From: a virus
DNA length: 43,784 bases
IMG/VR virus record: IMGVR_UViG_3300009509_000092
Location: 1-43,784 of that record
Direction: 5' to 3' (one strand)
Shown: positions 42,197-43,784 of the stretch, piece by piece
Layout of the letters: each line of letters begins with the position of its first letter
How positions within the stretch are numbered: the stretch's first letter is position 1
Notes under the pieces: generated by a model
What the model was told of the DNA's origin: nothing
What the model saw: only the letters and a program-made list of their open reading frames with translations
Databases searched by the model: none
Position numbers and translations under genes: made by a program

Positions 42197-42519
42197 TCTA
42201 CCCCCAGCGGCGTATTATAGCTCTCTGGGTTTCCAGGATGGCACTCTTCCCCATGATCGCAATAAACACATAGACCATTGGCCCCTTTTTCAAATGATTG
42301 GCACGCACCATAATCGGGCACATGACAACACCCACAAGGACACCTATCTTGATTTTTTTCTTCATTCATTTTTTCACATCGTCGATTTAGACTAGCTCGC
42401 CTTCCATATAACCAGTCTATAAACTCCTGTTTCTCCGCTTTAAGGCGCTCCACTTCTTTTTCTAGTTGAGCTATCTCATATAGCAGATCAATGCGTGTCG
42501 GATGTTTATCCTCCTCCAT
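42193..42519 (-). CDS. Coiled-coil protein with cysteine cluster
   Basis: A 108-residue protein. The N-terminal third is a leucine/glutamate-rich coiled coil (LLYEIAQLEKEVERLKAEKQ) and the C-terminal half is cysteine-rich (RCPCGCCHVPDYGACQSF, then CVYCDHGEEC), a likely zinc-binding region. Function unknown. Coupled with the previous minus-strand gene by a 14-bp overlap. Confidence 0.6.
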   Translation of the reverse strand: MEEDKHPTRIDLLYEIAQLEKEVERLKAEKQEFIDWLYGRRASLNRRCEKMNEEKNQDRCPCGCCHVPDYGACQSFEKGANGLCVYCDHGEECHPGNPESYNTPLGVE

Positions 42520-42907
42520 CGTTTATCTCCTTGAGTTTGGCTAATACTTTTCCCACTACCCGGCTTCTAGCATGATATCTAGGACCCATCTCAGTTGACC
42601 TGTGTTCTATTTCCCGGTTGTCATAATACGCCTGTTCCTCTTTCAACCATTCCTTAAACTCCCCCACCATTTTCTCGTACAGAAGACCCCGGAGTATGAC
42701 GCGGGCAAGCTCTTTCTCATCTCCTTCCAGTTCTACCTGATGACCATATTCACCCTTGTTTATATAGATAGACCATGTTTTTTTACCGATTACTTCGTCG
42801 CAATATAATGCAACATGTTTTCCTACTTCCCATATTCTACCAGCTGTAATACTCCTAGATATTCCTAATATCATCCTAGCGCCTCGACTGCCAAATGCCG
42901 TTTTCAT
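42506..42907 (-). CDS. Protein of unknown function
   Basis: A 133-residue protein from the ATG at 42907, which overlaps the stop of the DUF5131 gene as ATGA; the frame is open to 43003 but that start lacks support. It contains VALYCDEVIGKKTWSIYINK and basic helices near the end (SRVVGKVLAKLKEIND). I do not recognise a family. Probably an early or accessory protein. Confidence 0.55.
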   Translation of the reverse strand: MKTAFGSRGARMILGISRSITAGRIWEVGKHVALYCDEVIGKKTWSIYINKGEYGHQVELEGDEKELARVILRGLLYEKMVGEFKEWLKEEQAYYDNREIEHRSTEMGPRYHARSRVVGKVLAKLKEINDGGG

Positions 42908-43784
42908 GGCTGCTCGCTCCATTCCTTGCCGTCGAGTAGATTGCCCGCTGCTTTTTTGCCGGTTTTCCTCATGCGCCAAACTTCCTCGCCGTGGAAACCG
43001 CACCCGCCGCGCAAGTTGAGCCAGTCCTCGTTTGGGGCCAATGGTTTGGGGCTATCTTGCTCCCATGGTTGATCAATTGGTTGCCAGGTGCCAAACCCTT
43101 TAAAGAAAAACGGCACCCTCGCCGCTTGGCACTGGTCTCTTATTCCTCTTGCCCAGTCGGGGTGACATGGCCTAGCGCCAGGACCGGTTTCTCCACCTGC
43201 GACAACCCAATCAAGAAAGGTAGTCGTGTTATCTGTGCATTCGCGATCGGGACACCATGAACAAGCCTGCTGCCCTTTTTCACGGCATTCCTTGATGGTG
43301 TTTTCATCTCCCCAGCCAAAATTTATTGGTCCCAACAGCGGCTCGCAGCTCACAAACTTCTTTGCTGCCGGTATTGAAAGCAGGATCGGTATCCTCTCAT
43401 CTGCCGTTTGCTGGTTCTCGACCGAGACGCCGAGCCAGATATGGGAAATATTTTCTAATGGTATATTAGCGGCTATTTGGAATTTAAAATAATGGTCAAT
43501 AAAATTTTTCATCAATTTAGGACGCTTAGTTAATATATAGAATGTATGCCAATTTGCCCGTGACATAATTCGCCATACATCAGTTATCCAATTATAGGCA
43601 AGTTTTTCATGAAATAGATCACCCATACTACAGACAAATATCCTTTTAGACTTCTTAATCTTTAATGGTTCTTCGAGTCTACCTGAATGAATAGTCGGCT
43701 CAAATCCATCGCCCTCTGGATAGCCGCACCTTCCCGCTAACCGTTTGGCCATTCGACGGGCGTAGCAATTGGAGCACCCTTCGG
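42904..43784 (-). CDS. DUF5131 (phage Gp37/Gp68-like) protein, partial
   Basis: A minus-strand frame open to the right edge. The visible N-terminal end reads EGCSNCYARRMAKRLAGRCG, then IFVCSMGDLFHEKL, FYILTKRPKLMKNF and DWVVAGGETGPGARPCHPDW, all typical of the DUF5131/Gp37-Gp68 family, which has a radical-SAM-like fold with an N-terminal Cys cluster (the CxxC in GCSNC is seen). The start codon lies off the edge. A second cysteine group (ACSWCPDRECTD) is in the middle. The reaction is not known. Confidence 0.88.
   Translation of the reverse strand, partial: EGCSNCYARRMAKRLAGRCGYPEGDGFEPTIHSGRLEEPLKIKKSKRIFVCSMGDLFHEKLAYNWITDVWRIMSRANWHTFYILTKRPKLMKNFIDHYFKFQIAANIPLENISHIWLGVSVENQQTADERIPILLSIPAAKKFVSCEPLLGPINFGWGDENTIKECREKGQQACSWCPDRECTDNTTTFLDWVVAGGETGPGARPCHPDWARGIRDQCQAARVPFFFKGFGTWQPIDQPWEQDSPKPLAPNEDWLNLRGGCGFHGEEVWRMRKTGKKAAGNLLDGKEWSEQP

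Overview
The window is a tailed double-stranded DNA phage genome, or nearly all of one. The virion genes describe a contractile-tailed (myovirus-type) particle: large terminase, DUF935-type portal, MuF-like protein, XkdF-type prohead protease, scaffold, decoration protein, major capsid protein, connectors, DUF3383-type sheath, tail tube, tape measure, baseplate plug, hub and spike, gp25-like wedge and baseplate J. The host cannot be named. A lipoprotein and a spanin-like protein in the lysis cluster favour a Gram-negative host. No integrase, DNA polymerase, tRNA or CRISPR array was found.

Layout. (1) 1-2912, minus strand: a compact operon of small winged-helix protein, O-like replication initiator with an internal repeat cluster that may be the origin, DnaC-like helicase loader, conserved phage protein, adenine methyltransferase and an XRE-type regulator cut by the window edge. 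Several genes in it are coupled by ATGA or short overlaps. (2) 3000-3264: divergent control region with a promoter-like site on each strand. (3) 3265-6755, plus strand: ribbon-helix-helix protein, HNH endonuclease with a related C-terminal domain, three unknown proteins, a zinc-ribbon protein and a DUF932 protein. (4) 6879-7220, minus strand: one isolated SAP-domain-like protein. (5) 7252-42119, plus strand: ParB-like/methyltransferase fusion, DNA packaging, head, tail and baseplate, then fibre and spike genes, a lysis cluster (31758-33566), about 8 kb of fibre-like virion genes (33514-41481) and a second peptidoglycan enzyme (41478-42119). (6) 42116-43784, minus strand: a 26-residue peptide gene, a cysteine-rich coiled-coil protein, an unknown protein and a DUF5131 (Gp37/Gp68-type) gene cut by the right edge.

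How it fits together. The initiator and loader would recruit host replication proteins, while the methyltransferases and HNH protein act on DNA. TerS and TerL package DNA through the portal. The capsid matures through scaffold and protease, and here the protease is the end of a 614-residue protein that also carries nucleotidyltransferase-like and LigD-phosphoesterase-like regions. The most notable signals are that fusion, the repeat cluster inside the replication gene, two adjacent receptor-binding genes that each change reading frame, an 80-residue module shared by sheath and baseplate J, and a hairpin that encloses the scaffold start codon. All assignments come from reading the sequence and recalling family features; no database search was run.
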